NCBI GenBank assembly: GCA_902795275.1
Contig: CADBKQ010000014.1
Span: 1-57,859 of the forward strand
Reading direction: 5' to 3'
Source of the DNA: an uncultured Eubacteriales bacterium
Lineage (GTDB): Bacteria; Bacillota; Clostridia; Christensenellales; Aristaeellaceae
Length of the DNA stretch: 57,859 bases
Shown: one piece after another, positions 28,098-36,000 of the stretch
Numbering within the stretch: position 1 is the first letter of the stretch
Layout of the letters: every line of letters begins with the position of its first letter
Notes under the pieces: model-generated
What the model was told of the DNA's origin: nothing
The model's database searches: none
The model's input: the letters and a program-made list of their open reading frames with translations, nothing else
Translations under genes and position numbers: made by a program

Positions 28098-29209
28098 AAA
28101 AAGAAATCGGCCTGTACGTGCATGTTCCCTTCTGCGTGAGGAAATGCGCCTATTGCGATTTTGCCTCCTTCGCCGGCAGGGAGCAGGATGAGGAAAAGTA
28201 TGTGGACGCCGTGCTCCGGGAAGCGGAAACGCGGGCGCTGCCCGACGCCGCGGTCGCCACGCTGTATATCGGCGGAGGCACGCCGTCCCTGCTGCCGCCG
28301 GCGCTGATGGACAGGCTGCTGTCCGGGCTTCGGAAAACCTTTGATTTTGCGCCCGGCGCGGAGTGTTCCTGCGAGTGCAATCCGGGAACGGTCACGCCGG
28401 GCTTTCTTTCTGTGCTTCGGGCAAACGGGATCAACCGCCTTTCCTTCGGCGCGCAGGCCAGCCAGGCCCGCCTGCTCTCCCTGCTGGGGCGCATTCACAC
28501 CTGGGCCCAGGTGCGGGAGAGCGTGGCGATGGCGCGGCAGGCGGGCTTTCAGAACATCAATCTGGATCTGATGCTGGGCCTGCCGACCCAAACAGCGGAC
28601 GACCTGCGGGAAACGCTTTCCGAGGCTCTGGCCCTGTCCCCCACCCATCTTTCCTGTTACGGCCTGATTGTGGAGGAAGGCACAAAAATGCACCGCATGG
28701 TGACAAGCGGTGCCTGGGTGCTGCCGGAGGAGGAAGAGGAACGGGACATGTACGAGCTGTGCCGCGAAACCCTCTTCCGCCACGGCTTTGAGCAATACGA
28801 GATCAGCAACTTCGCCCTTCCCGGTTCTGCCTGCCGCCATAACGCGGACTGCTGGAAGCGAAAGGAATATATCGGCCTGGGCAGCGCCGCCTGCGGTTTT
28901 CTGGGGAATATCCGGTACCAGAACCCGCCCGACCTTTCCGATTACCTGAACGGAAAGCCTGCCGAGGAAACCGTGATTTCCCCCGGGGAAGCGCGTTTTG
29001 AAAGCATGATGCTGGGCCTGCGGATGACGGAGGGCGTTTCCGATGCGTCGTTTACCGCGGCCCATGGCGTTTCGATCCGGGAGGCTTTCGGAGAACGGCT
29101 GGACAAGCCGCTGCGCCAGGGCCTCATCGAGTGGGCGGACGGTTTTCTGCGCCTCACCCGAAAAGGCATGGACATGCAGAACAGCGTGCTGGTGGAGCTG
29201 ATGGAATAA
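28094..29209 (+). CDS. hemW: Radical SAM heme chaperone HemW
   Basis: A 371-residue radical SAM protein with the cluster motif VPFCVRKCAYCDF (Cys14, Cys18, Cys21) near the start and the GGGTPS motif (YIGGGTPSLLPP) that contacts SAM. The sequence lacks the residues of oxygen-independent coproporphyrinogen oxidase HemN at the extreme N-terminus, and the FxxCxxxxG-type pattern fits HemW, which delivers heme to target proteins. Older annotations call this protein a coproporphyrinogen III oxidase. It is coupled to the upstream gene by ATGA and ends at a clear terminator. Confidence 0.9.
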   Translation: MKKEIGLYVHVPFCVRKCAYCDFASFAGREQDEEKYVDAVLREAETRALPDAAVATLYIGGGTPSLLPPALMDRLLSGLRKTFDFAPGAECSCECNPGTVTPGFLSVLRANGINRLSFGAQASQARLLSLLGRIHTWAQVRESVAMARQAGFQNINLDLMLGLPTQTADDLRETLSEALALSPTHLSCYGLIVEEGTKMHRMVTSGAWVLPEEEEERDMYELCRETLFRHGFEQYEISNFALPGSACRHNADCWKRKEYIGLGSAACGFLGNIRYQNPPDLSDYLNGKPAEETVISPGEARFESMMLGLRMTEGVSDASFTAAHGVSIREAFGERLDKPLRQGLIEWADGFLRLTRKGMDMQNSVLVELME

Positions 29210-29237
29210 AATTCCTCCTCCGCATTCGTCCAATCAC

Positions 29238-29273
29238 CGCTCCCCGCTTCCATCGCGGAAAGGGGAGCGTTTT
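29238..29273 (+). terminator. hemW terminator
   Basis: Perfect 8-bp stem CGCTCCCC/GGGGAGCG followed by TTTTGTTT. It lies between converging genes and may also stop the opposing transcript. Confidence 0.85.
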
Positions 29274-29285
29274 GTTTGGAATACC

Positions 29286-30344
29286 TTATTCTTCCGCAAA
29301 CGCAATGCTGTCCAGGAAGGCCCGGCCGGTTTCGGTGTCGGTGGCTTTAACGGTGTAGATCCCGTCTTCGGACACATAGCAATGCATCAGCTCGCGGACA
29401 GGCACCATGCCGTTGACCATGTCCGCAATCTGGCATTTGGCGGAAAAGCCGTACAGGCAGTCCGCCACCCTGAGGATTGAATAGTCCGTGATCACGTCGC
29501 GTTCCTTGTAGCCCTGGGCTGAGCTCTCCACGAACTTCTTGATCTCGCGGTTTGTGTCCTCCCCTTCCGTAATCATCCAGATGGGCATTTCCAGGAAGTC
29601 GGCTTCCAGCAGCGTACCGTCGGGGCAGAGCACATGCTGGGTGATGTGTCCCACGTTATCCTCTTTGACCGGCGGGATGGGGAACGTAACGCTCATTCTC
29701 TCAATCGTGACGGTTTCCGGCTCGCGCCGGTCGTAAGCGTCGCGGTCTTCCTGGCTGACGGCGTGCATATCCTTAATGGCCGCCACCACGTCCGGATCGT
29801 CCCGGCCCATCAGAAACACCACCGTGGTGCCGTCTATCATGCCCTTTCCGTAATGCCAGGTAGCGGAGCGTGTGGTGCGGTAGCTGAACAGAACCACCGG
29901 CAGCGGGGCGTCCTGGGGGCCGGTGTAGCCCATCTTGGGCGCGTCGGGAATGGCGGCGTCCAGGCAGTCCGCGAAGTACTGGGCCAGGTTCAGCAGCGCG
30001 TGGAAGGGATACTGCTCTTCCTTTTCGCCGGGATGGTTTTCTTTCATCCAGGCAAGCAGGGGCTCCGCGTTCAGGATATGCACCCGGAATTCCGCGCCGG
30101 ACTGGGTTTCCCCCGCCAGCTGCACCTTGTCGGTCCAGGCGGCGTAAGCCCCGCCGCGTTCCAGGGATTGCTCCATCGTGCGGTCTTCCTCGAACACCAG
30201 GCTGGGCGAAGCGGGGAACGAAAAGCTGATTCGTCCCGCCATCATCCGGTAGGCTTCGCTGACGGCGCTTTCCTCGGCCCTGCCCGCCGGAACCAGCAGA
30301 CACAGCGTAAGGCACAGCGGCAGCAGCTTGTACCATCGTTTCAT
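29286..30344 (-). CDS. Secreted protein of unknown function
   Basis: A 352-residue protein with a clear signal peptide (MKRWYKLLPLCLTLCLLVPA, cleavage probably after GRA). The mature part has a duplicated look: ISFSFPASPSLVFEED near the start and MSVTFPIPPVKEDNVGH in the second half, each followed by a similar alpha/beta region, so it may be two copies of one domain. No catalytic motif is recognised. I chose the ATG at 30344, after AAAGGGGAAGCGCCG; a TTG 18 bases upstream is in frame. It is the last gene of the long minus-strand block and is separated from ftsZ by paired heptamer arrays. Confidence 0.7.
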   Translation of the reverse strand: MKRWYKLLPLCLTLCLLVPAGRAEESAVSEAYRMMAGRISFSFPASPSLVFEEDRTMEQSLERGGAYAAWTDKVQLAGETQSGAEFRVHILNAEPLLAWMKENHPGEKEEQYPFHALLNLAQYFADCLDAAIPDAPKMGYTGPQDAPLPVVLFSYRTTRSATWHYGKGMIDGTTVVFLMGRDDPDVVAAIKDMHAVSQEDRDAYDRREPETVTIERMSVTFPIPPVKEDNVGHITQHVLCPDGTLLEADFLEMPIWMITEGEDTNREIKKFVESSAQGYKERDVITDYSILRVADCLYGFSAKCQIADMVNGMVPVRELMHCYVSEDGIYTVKATDTETGRAFLDSIAFAEE

Positions 30345-30405
30345 CGGCGCTTCCCCTTTCAAGAAAAGCCGCCCACAAAAGCGGACGGCGAGTTGATGAG
30401 GTACG

Positions 30406-30527
30406 AGGGATTAGGGATTAGGCATTAGGGATTAGGAAGCATGCGTTATGAGAATAGTCCGTCAAAAACGCTGAGAACACAATAAAACTATTCCCTAATC
30501 CCTAATCCCTAATCCCTAATCCCTATT
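30406..30527. repeat. Inverted pair of heptamer arrays (GGATTAG)
   Basis: Four GGATTAG/GCATTAG units (30406-30436) and the reverse complement, about five CCCTAAT units (30491-30527), flank a 55-base spacer. Located just after the ftsZ stop; transcribed RNA could fold into a stem of more than 25 pairs. Confidence 0.85.
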
Positions 30528-30531
30528 TCCT

Positions 30532-31884
30532 TCACTTTCCCCTGCGCAGGAAGGCGGGCACGCCCAGATCGTCCTTCGCGTTGGCGGCGGGCTGAGCGGG
30601 GGCCTGGTAAGCGGGCTGCTGGGGATAGGCCTGAGCGGGCTGCTGCTGCGGCACGTAGCTCTGGGTGTAGGGCTGCTGGGGCGCGTAAGGCGCGGGAGCC
30701 TGGATGCCAAAGCTGGAGGAGGGCATGGCCATCGGCCGTGCGCCGCCGGGGAAGAAAGCGCTGTCGCCTTCGTAGGTAGCGGGGGCGGGCGCTTCAAAGC
30801 CCTGGCTCACGTCGCTGTTCACGTCCGCCCGGGGACGGGATTCATAAGGATTGTAGGACGGCACCGCCGCGCTGTAAGGAGTAGCGGTCGTGCTGCGGCC
30901 CTTCTTCTTTTCCCGGGAGGGGAAGGGCGTCTTTTCAAAGCCGGTGGCGATGACGGTGATGCGCACCTCGTCCTTGAGGGTCTCGTCGATGCCCGCGCCG
31001 AAGATGATGTTGGCGTCGCTGTCGGCGGATTCCATCACCAGGTTGGCGGCTTCGTTGATTTCCATGATGCTCATGTCGGGGCCGCCGGTCACGTTGATCA
31101 GCACGGCCCGCGCGCCGTCGATCTTGGTTTCCAGCATGGGGCTGGAGATGGCCTTGTTGGCGGCGTCCACCAGGCGGGTTTCGCCCTTGCCAACGCCGAT
31201 GCCCATGTGGGCCATGCCGCCGGATTCCATGATGGTCTTGACGTCGGCGAAGTCCAGGTTGATCATGGCGGGCACGGCGATCAGGTCGGAAATGCCCTGG
31301 ATGCCCTGGCGCAGCACGTCGTCGGCGATGGAGAAGGCTTCCAGCATGGTGGTGCCTTTGCTGACCACCTGCAAGAGCCGGTCGTTGGGGATCACCACCA
31401 GGGTGTCCACGCACTGCTTCAAATCATTGATGCCCATTTCCGCGTTCTTCATGCGCTGCTTGCCTTCAAAGGCAAAGGGCTTCGTGACCACGGCGATGGT
31501 GAGGCAGTTCATTTCCCGGGCGATCTCGGCCACGACCGGAGCCGCGCCCGTGCCGGTGCCGCCGCCCATACCGGCGGTGACGAACACCAGGTCGGCCCCT
31601 TTCAGCGCCTGGGCGATTTCCTCGCGGCTTTCCTCCGCGGCGCGGCGGCCCACTTCCGGCACGGCGCCCGCGCCCAGGCCCTTGGTCAGCTTTTCGCCCA
31701 GCTGGATTTTCACGTCCGCATTGCTCAGGCTCAGGGCCTGCTTATCCGTGTTGACAGCGATAAACTGCACGCCCCGCAGGTTGGATTCCACCATGCGGTT
31801 CACGGCGTTGGTGCCGCCGCCGCCGCAGCCCACGACCTTAATAGAGGCAAAGGAAGGCTGTTCAACTTGTACTTCAAAAGGCAT
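30532..31884 (-). CDS. ftsZ: Cell division GTPase FtsZ
   Basis: A 450-residue tubulin homologue that forms the cytokinetic ring. The GTP-binding signature [13 protein letters not shown] (around residue 105) and the T7-loop-like stretch [11 protein letters not shown] with catalytic acids are intact. After the globular core (~residue 320) comes a long linker rich in Pro, Gln, Ala and Tyr, and the conserved C-terminal peptide [13 protein letters not shown] that binds FtsA and other partners. It is 37 bases after ftsA, with GGGGGA ribosome site. The linker is longer than in Bacillus (about 382 residues total). Confidence 0.98.
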   Translation of the reverse strand: MPFEVQVEQPSFASIKVVGCGGGGTNAVNRMVESNLRGVQFIAVNTDKQALSLSNADVKIQLGEKLTKGLGAGAVPEVGRRAAEESREEIAQALKGADLVFVTAGMGGGTGTGAAPVVAEIAREMNCLTIAVVTKPFAFEGKQRMKNAEMGINDLKQCVDTLVVIPNDRLLQVVSKGTTMLEAFSIADDVLRQGIQGISDLIAVPAMINLDFADVKTIMESGGMAHMGIGVGKGETRLVDAANKAISSPMLETKIDGARAVLINVTGGPDMSIMEINEAANLVMESADSDANIIFGAGIDETLKDEVRITVIATGFEKTPFPSREKKKGRSTTATPYSAAVPSYNPYESRPRADVNSDVSQGFEAPAPATYEGDSAFFPGGARPMAMPSSSFGIQAPAPYAPQQPYTQSYVPQQQPAQAYPQQPAYQAPAQPAANAKDDLGVPAFLRRGK

Positions 31885-31921
31885 AAACTTGTCCCCCTAA
31901 TTTTGAATCTGTGGTTGCGGT

Positions 31922-33097
31922 TCAGCCGCCAAACAAACTGCGGAAGAACCCGCCGATCCCGCCGGAAGAACGGGCGGAGGCGGTGGTGTCGATCAGAAGA
32001 TCCAGCAGGCCCAGGGCGCTGGCATAGGCGGGGCTGGACAGCTTGACCGCCTTGCGGGGCAGCTCGCGCACCGTGCGTTCCAGCTTGGCCGCTAAAAATT
32101 CGCGTCCGCCGCGGTTGAGCGCCAGGCCGCCGCCGGTCAGATACACGGGCGACCACTGGCCCATCTTCACTCCGGAATTGGCAATGGCTTCGCGGATGGC
32201 TTCGCAGATTTCCTCCGCCCGGGGCTCCAGCACCTTTTCCACTTCTTCGCGGGTAAAGGTTTTGGGGTTGCCCGCCACATCCGTTCCCTCAAAGGAGGCT
32301 TGTCCGGCAGACAGGCCGTAAACGTAGCTGCGCTTGATCTGCTCGGCCACGGGCAGGCTGACTTCCAGGCCGTAGGCCAAATCAGCGGAGATATGCCCGC
32401 CGCCCATGGGAATGTTGGTCAGGGAGGTGATGGCGTCGCCCTGAACGATCATGACTTCCGTGGTCAGATATCCCGCGTCCACCAGCACAGCCGCCCTGTC
32501 GCGCTCCTCCTCGGGAATGAACAGCATCGCTTCGCCGATGGGGGTGGACAGGCATCCGGCCACCGTAATATCCAGGGCGCGGAACCGCTCCTGCACATCC
32601 TCCAGGAAAAACGGATCGGCGATCACGAAGGAGATCATGGCGCGCAGCTCGTAGCCGCGCACGCCCATGGGCTCCAGCGTTTTCTTGCCGTCGTCCACGA
32701 TAAACCAGGCGGGGCTGCGATGGATGATGCTGCCGCGGATCTCGCCCAATTGCTCCACAGCCTTGTCAAACAGGTCGCTCAGGCTTTTTTCCGTCACGCG
32801 GGGATCGGCCCCCTGCAGCTCCACCTTCACTTCCACCGTGCGCACCTGGGAGAAATCCCCCGGCACACCCACAAAAATTTCCTTGATCCGGCTGTGTGCC
32901 TGCTCCTCCGCGGCGCGCACCGCGTCCTCAATGGCGGCGTTCAGCTGATCGGGAGCGTTCCAGCGCCCATCCATATAGCCGTCGTAAGGGACGGTGCCCG
33001 CGCCGATAATATCACAGCGCTGCTGGCCGCTGGTTTCCGCGATCAGCGCCACAATCTTGCTGGTGCCGAAATCCATTGTGGCAACTGTGGTTTTCAT
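31922..33097 (-). CDS. ftsA: Cell division protein FtsA
   Basis: A 391-residue actin-fold ATPase that tethers FtsZ to the membrane. Visible are the phosphate loop MDFGTSKIVALIAE, the 1C subdomain (VGVPGDFSQVRTVEV and SIIHRSPAWFIVDDG), the second nucleotide-binding strand AAVLVDAGYLTTEVMIVQG, the adenosine motif VYLTGGGLALNRGG, and a C-terminal amphipathic membrane helix GGIGGFFRSLFGG. The ribosome site (GGGGATG) is modest. It opens a two-gene ftsA-ftsZ unit with a promoter 91 bases upstream, separated from divIB by over 500 bases of repeats. Confidence 0.96.
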   Translation of the reverse strand: MKTTVATMDFGTSKIVALIAETSGQQRCDIIGAGTVPYDGYMDGRWNAPDQLNAAIEDAVRAAEEQAHSRIKEIFVGVPGDFSQVRTVEVKVELQGADPRVTEKSLSDLFDKAVEQLGEIRGSIIHRSPAWFIVDDGKKTLEPMGVRGYELRAMISFVIADPFFLEDVQERFRALDITVAGCLSTPIGEAMLFIPEEERDRAAVLVDAGYLTTEVMIVQGDAITSLTNIPMGGGHISADLAYGLEVSLPVAEQIKRSYVYGLSAGQASFEGTDVAGNPKTFTREEVEKVLEPRAEEICEAIREAIANSGVKMGQWSPVYLTGGGLALNRGGREFLAAKLERTVRELPRKAVKLSSPAYASALGLLDLLIDTTASARSSGGIGGFFRSLFGG

Positions 33098-33187
33098 TCA
33101 TCCATCATCCCCTGTTCATGATCCCGGCCCGGAAACTGCCTGACCGGAAAAAGCCGAAGGAAAAAATGCGCCTACTTCGGTCACTTT

Positions 33188-33216
33188 ATTGTAACCTTTT
33201 TGTGATTATTTGGCAA
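33188..33216 (-). promoter_or_regulatory. ftsA-ftsZ promoter
   Basis: TTGCCA (33216-33211) and TACAAT (33193-33188) with a 17-base spacer, upstream of ftsA in an AT-rich tract between ftsA and the heptamer arrays. Confidence 0.6.
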
Positions 33217-33294
33217 GGGTAAAAAGAAAAAAAGCAGGGGAAATTTAAAAAAAATTTTCATTTTACAGGATTTTTCCCATAAAGTGGTAGGGGG

Positions 33295-33606
33295 AGGGAT
33301 TAGGGAATAGGGAATAGGGATTAGGGATTAGGGATTAGGGAATAGGGAATAGGGATTAGGGATTAGGGATTAGGGATTAGGGATTAGGGGATCGGCCAAA
33401 AGCCTTCCCCTTGAGGGAAAGGTGGGCCGCGCGCAACAAAGATGGAGAGCGGGACTAAGCAAATTTACGCAGCTCGGATGAGGTGGCACCACTGAGCGGC
33501 ACAAAAGCAACATGTCGCAAGGCTGACGCAACACCTCATCCGTCAGGCGGGTTTCCTAATCCCTATTCCCTAATCCCTAATCCCTATTCCCTAATCCCTC
33601 ATCCCT
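33295..33606. repeat. Composite repeat: heptamer arrays flanking a CCAAAAGCC element
   Basis: Left arm (33295-33390) has about thirteen ATTAGGG/AATAGGG units; right arm (33553-33606) has about seven inverted units (CCCTAAT/CCCTATT). Between them is a CCAAAAGCC element (33396-33545) whose left end is intact and whose right end is degenerate, with inner CGGATGAGGTGG and CACCTCATCCG. It fills most of the 33098-33614 gap between divIB and ftsA. Confidence 0.88.
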
Positions 33607-33614
33607 CAGCCCCC

Positions 33615-34430
33615 TCACGGCGACAGCGGCGAATACACCACTTCTCCCGGAATATCCGCTTCCAGCATGCCGCCCGCGGAGCCTTCGCCGCGCAGATAGG
33701 CGATCACCGCGCGCACCGTGCCGACCTTGGCGCGCAGGTCGGTCACGTTGCCCAGGTGGGCGGTGAATTTATCGTTCGTAATCAGATATAGGTTTTCCGG
33801 GTCGGCAACATTCAATTCAGAGACTTCCGCGGTGATGCCCTGCAAAATCACTTCGCGCACCAGCGCCCGGAACGCTTCCGTTTGCAGCGACGTGCCCGCC
33901 TGGATCACCTGGCCCACCCGAATCTCCTTGGGCTTGAGGCCCGTCACGAACATCAGCCCGTCCAGTTCGCTGTTCTGCGATTTCGCATACCGTTCCAGTA
34001 CCATGCCGTCCTCGTCCAGCACGTAATCCGTGCCCATTTCCTGCACCCTGGCGATGGGCTTGCGCTCGTGGATATACAGCGTGAGCCCGTTGGGAAACAC
34101 TTTTTCCATCCGCTCAAACACCAGGTAGCGGTTGGATTGCAGGTTCCGGGCAATGCTCTTTTCGTCCACGGTGAAATAGCTGGTGGCGCGGTCCAGCCCC
34201 GCCGCCTTCACCACGTCCTCCCAGGAATACTGATGATTCCCGATCACAGCCACATGGCGGATTTTCAGCATGGTTTCGTTCAGGATCACCAGAATGGCAA
34301 AGATCAGCACCACCATGCCCACCAGGGTAAACACGCCGGTGCGCTGGGACGCTTTGGGCGACTGGGCCGGAGAGGGCGGAGCCATGTAGCCGCCGTTGCC
34401 GGAATAAACCGGAGGAAGCTGTTCTGACAT
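33615..34430 (-). CDS. divIB: Cell division protein DivIB/FtsQ
   Basis: A 271-residue bitopic protein: a ~30-residue proline-rich cytoplasmic tail, one membrane segment (VFTLVGMVVLIFAILVIL, residues ~33-50), then an external POTRA domain (MLKIRHVAVIGNHQYSWEDV..GL) and a beta domain with LTLYIHERKPIARV and YVLDEDGMVLERYA. These are hallmarks of FtsQ/DivIB, which organises FtsL, FtsB and FtsI at the septum. The ATG at 34430 is seven bases after murA, giving a murA-divIB pair as in other Firmicutes. No further division gene follows before the repeats. Confidence 0.92.
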   Translation of the reverse strand: MSEQLPPVYSGNGGYMAPPSPAQSPKASQRTGVFTLVGMVVLIFAILVILNETMLKIRHVAVIGNHQYSWEDVVKAAGLDRATSYFTVDEKSIARNLQSNRYLVFERMEKVFPNGLTLYIHERKPIARVQEMGTDYVLDEDGMVLERYAKSQNSELDGLMFVTGLKPKEIRVGQVIQAGTSLQTEAFRALVREVILQGITAEVSELNVADPENLYLITNDKFTAHLGNVTDLRAKVGTVRAVIAYLRGEGSAGGMLEADIPGEVVYSPLSP

Positions 34431-34437
34431 AACACTT

Positions 34438-35694
34438 CTACCTCTGAACTCTGAATATTTTCCCGCCCAACGCCGTGAGCGTTTCTTCCAATCGTTCGTA
34501 GCCGCGGTCAACGAGCTCGATATGCTCCACGGTGCTTTCGCCCTTCGCGGCGAGAGCGGCCAGCACCAGCGCCGCGCCGCCCCGCAGGTCGCGGGCGGAA
34601 ACGGTCATGCCGTGAAGTCCCGGCACGCCGGTCACCACGGCGGTGCGCCCGTTCACGCGGATGTCCGCCCCCATGCGGCACAGATCGGCCACGTGGGTGA
34701 GCCGGTTCTCGAACACGTTCTCCACGATCACCGACGTACCCTCCGCCACGCACGCGGCGGCCAGCATCTGGGCCTGCATGTCGGTGGGAAAACCGGGATG
34801 GGGATTGGTCTGCAACTGGGAAAAGGCGCGCAGGCGTTCCGGCGCGGCGAGGGCGACGGTGCTGCGCCCGTCGATGACGCGGCAGCCCATTTCCCGCAGC
34901 TTGTCGCAGACCGGCACCAAATCCCAGGGCCGCACGTTGGTCAGCTCGATTTCCCCGCCGGTCATGGCCGCGGCGCACAGCAGCGTACCCGCCGCGATGC
35001 GGTCCGGGATGGGGGTATAGTCCGCGCCGTGCAGCGCTTTCACGCCTTCGATCTCAATCAATTGGGTGCCCGCGCCGCGAACCCTGCCGCCCATGGCGTT
35101 GATGAAGTCCTGCAAATCAATGACTTCGGGTTCCCGGGCGGCGTTGTGGACGGTGGTCACGCCCGGCAGCAGGGCGGCGGCCATCATCACGTTCTCCGTC
35201 GCGCCCACGCTGGGGTAGTCAAAATATACGTCCCCGGCCCGCATGCTCATGCCGTCGCAGTAGATCACGCCACCGTCCTCCACGATGGAAACGCCCAGCG
35301 CCCGCAGGCCTTTCAGATGCAGGTCGATGGGCCGGATGCCGATCTCGCACCCGCCGGGATACGTCACCGTGGCGCGGCGGAGCCTGCCTAAAATCGGGCC
35401 CAGCAAAAAAATAGAAGACCGGATCTGTTTGGACAGCTCGTCGGGCATTTCCCAGTGATGCAGGCCGGCGGGGTCGATCCGCATTTTTCCCGCGTTCCAT
35501 TGGCAGGCGCATCCCAGCTTGCCCAGGATGCCCGCCATGGCGTACACGTCCCGGATGTCCGGGCAATCGCGGATCACAATTTCCCCTTCCGGCAGGATCG
35601 CCGCCGCTAAGATGGGCAGCACCGCGTTCTTCGCGCTCTGCACCCGCGCTTTTCCCCGTATTTTTTCGCCGCCGATCACCCGAAATCCTTCCAT
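34438..35694 (-). CDS. murA: UDP-N-acetylglucosamine 1-carboxyvinyltransferase MurA
   Basis: A 418-residue enzyme for the first committed step of peptidoglycan synthesis: transfer of enolpyruvate from PEP to UDP-GlcNAc. The reactive cysteine is present in the loop YPGGCEIGIRPIDLHL (Cys116), the fosfomycin target. The KNAVLPILAAAILPEGE start (K22/N23) and the C-terminal LVDRGYERLEETLTALGGKI are typical. The ATG at 35694 follows AGAAGG; a GTG nine bases earlier is also in frame. Only this MurA copy is in the window. It is close-packed with divIB. Confidence 0.97.
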   Translation of the reverse strand: MEGFRVIGGEKIRGKARVQSAKNAVLPILAAAILPEGEIVIRDCPDIRDVYAMAGILGKLGCACQWNAGKMRIDPAGLHHWEMPDELSKQIRSSIFLLGPILGRLRRATVTYPGGCEIGIRPIDLHLKGLRALGVSIVEDGGVIYCDGMSMRAGDVYFDYPSVGATENVMMAAALLPGVTTVHNAAREPEVIDLQDFINAMGGRVRGAGTQLIEIEGVKALHGADYTPIPDRIAAGTLLCAAAMTGGEIELTNVRPWDLVPVCDKLREMGCRVIDGRSTVALAAPERLRAFSQLQTNPHPGFPTDMQAQMLAAACVAEGTSVIVENVFENRLTHVADLCRMGADIRVNGRTAVVTGVPGLHGMTVSARDLRGGAALVLAALAAKGESTVEHIELVDRGYERLEETLTALGGKIFRVQR

Positions 35695-35758
35695 GGCATC
35701 CACCTTCTTTCTTCTTTCAGGCTATGCCGTAAGAGAAATAAGGTGAGTGGAGGAGAAA

Positions 35759-35801
35759 GGGAATAGGGATTAGGCCGTAGGCAATAGGCAATAGGGAATA
35801 A
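35759..35801. repeat. Degenerate heptamer array
   Basis: Units AATAGGG, ATTAGGC, CGTAGGC, AATAGGC, AATAGGG keep the 7-base phase but vary in sequence. It lies upstream of murA, next to a type-3 palindrome. Confidence 0.75.
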
Positions 35802-35818
35802 AGGTAAGCTCTCCCAAA

Positions 35819-35962
35819 TGTCATCCCGACCGAAGCGGAGGCGAGAGCCGAAGCGTAGTGGAGGGACCTGAGAGAAACGCTTTGGACCAAACAACATGGC
35901 CCCCTAGCTCCCAGGTCCCTCGACTTCGCCTCCCCTCTGGGTCGGCTTCGCTCGGGATGACA
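35819..35962. repeat. TGTCATCCCGACCGAAG palindrome, copy 1 (no gene)
   Basis: A 144-base element with inverted ends TGTCATCCCGACCGAAGC and GCTTCGCTCGGGATGACA and inverted inner cores GGAGGGACCTGAGAG / CCCAGGTCCCTCGAC. No frame inside. Lies between the ABC exporter stop and murA. Confidence 0.85.
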
Positions 35963-36000
35963 AAGCTGCTTTATGCTCTCAAATGCCTACTGCCTGATCT

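Noticed and set aside
28094..29209. Oxygen-independent coproporphyrinogen oxidase HemN
   Set aside because: Short N-terminus and family pattern fit HemW; the oxidase has extra conserved residues around the cluster motif.
33295..33390. Telomere-like repeat suggesting a linear chromosome end
   Set aside because: The TTAGGG-like look is due to a 7-base unit (ATTAGGG); arrays are internal, scattered between genes and come as inverted pairs.
33295..33606. CRISPR array
   Set aside because: Units are contiguous 7-mers without spacers and no cas genes are present.
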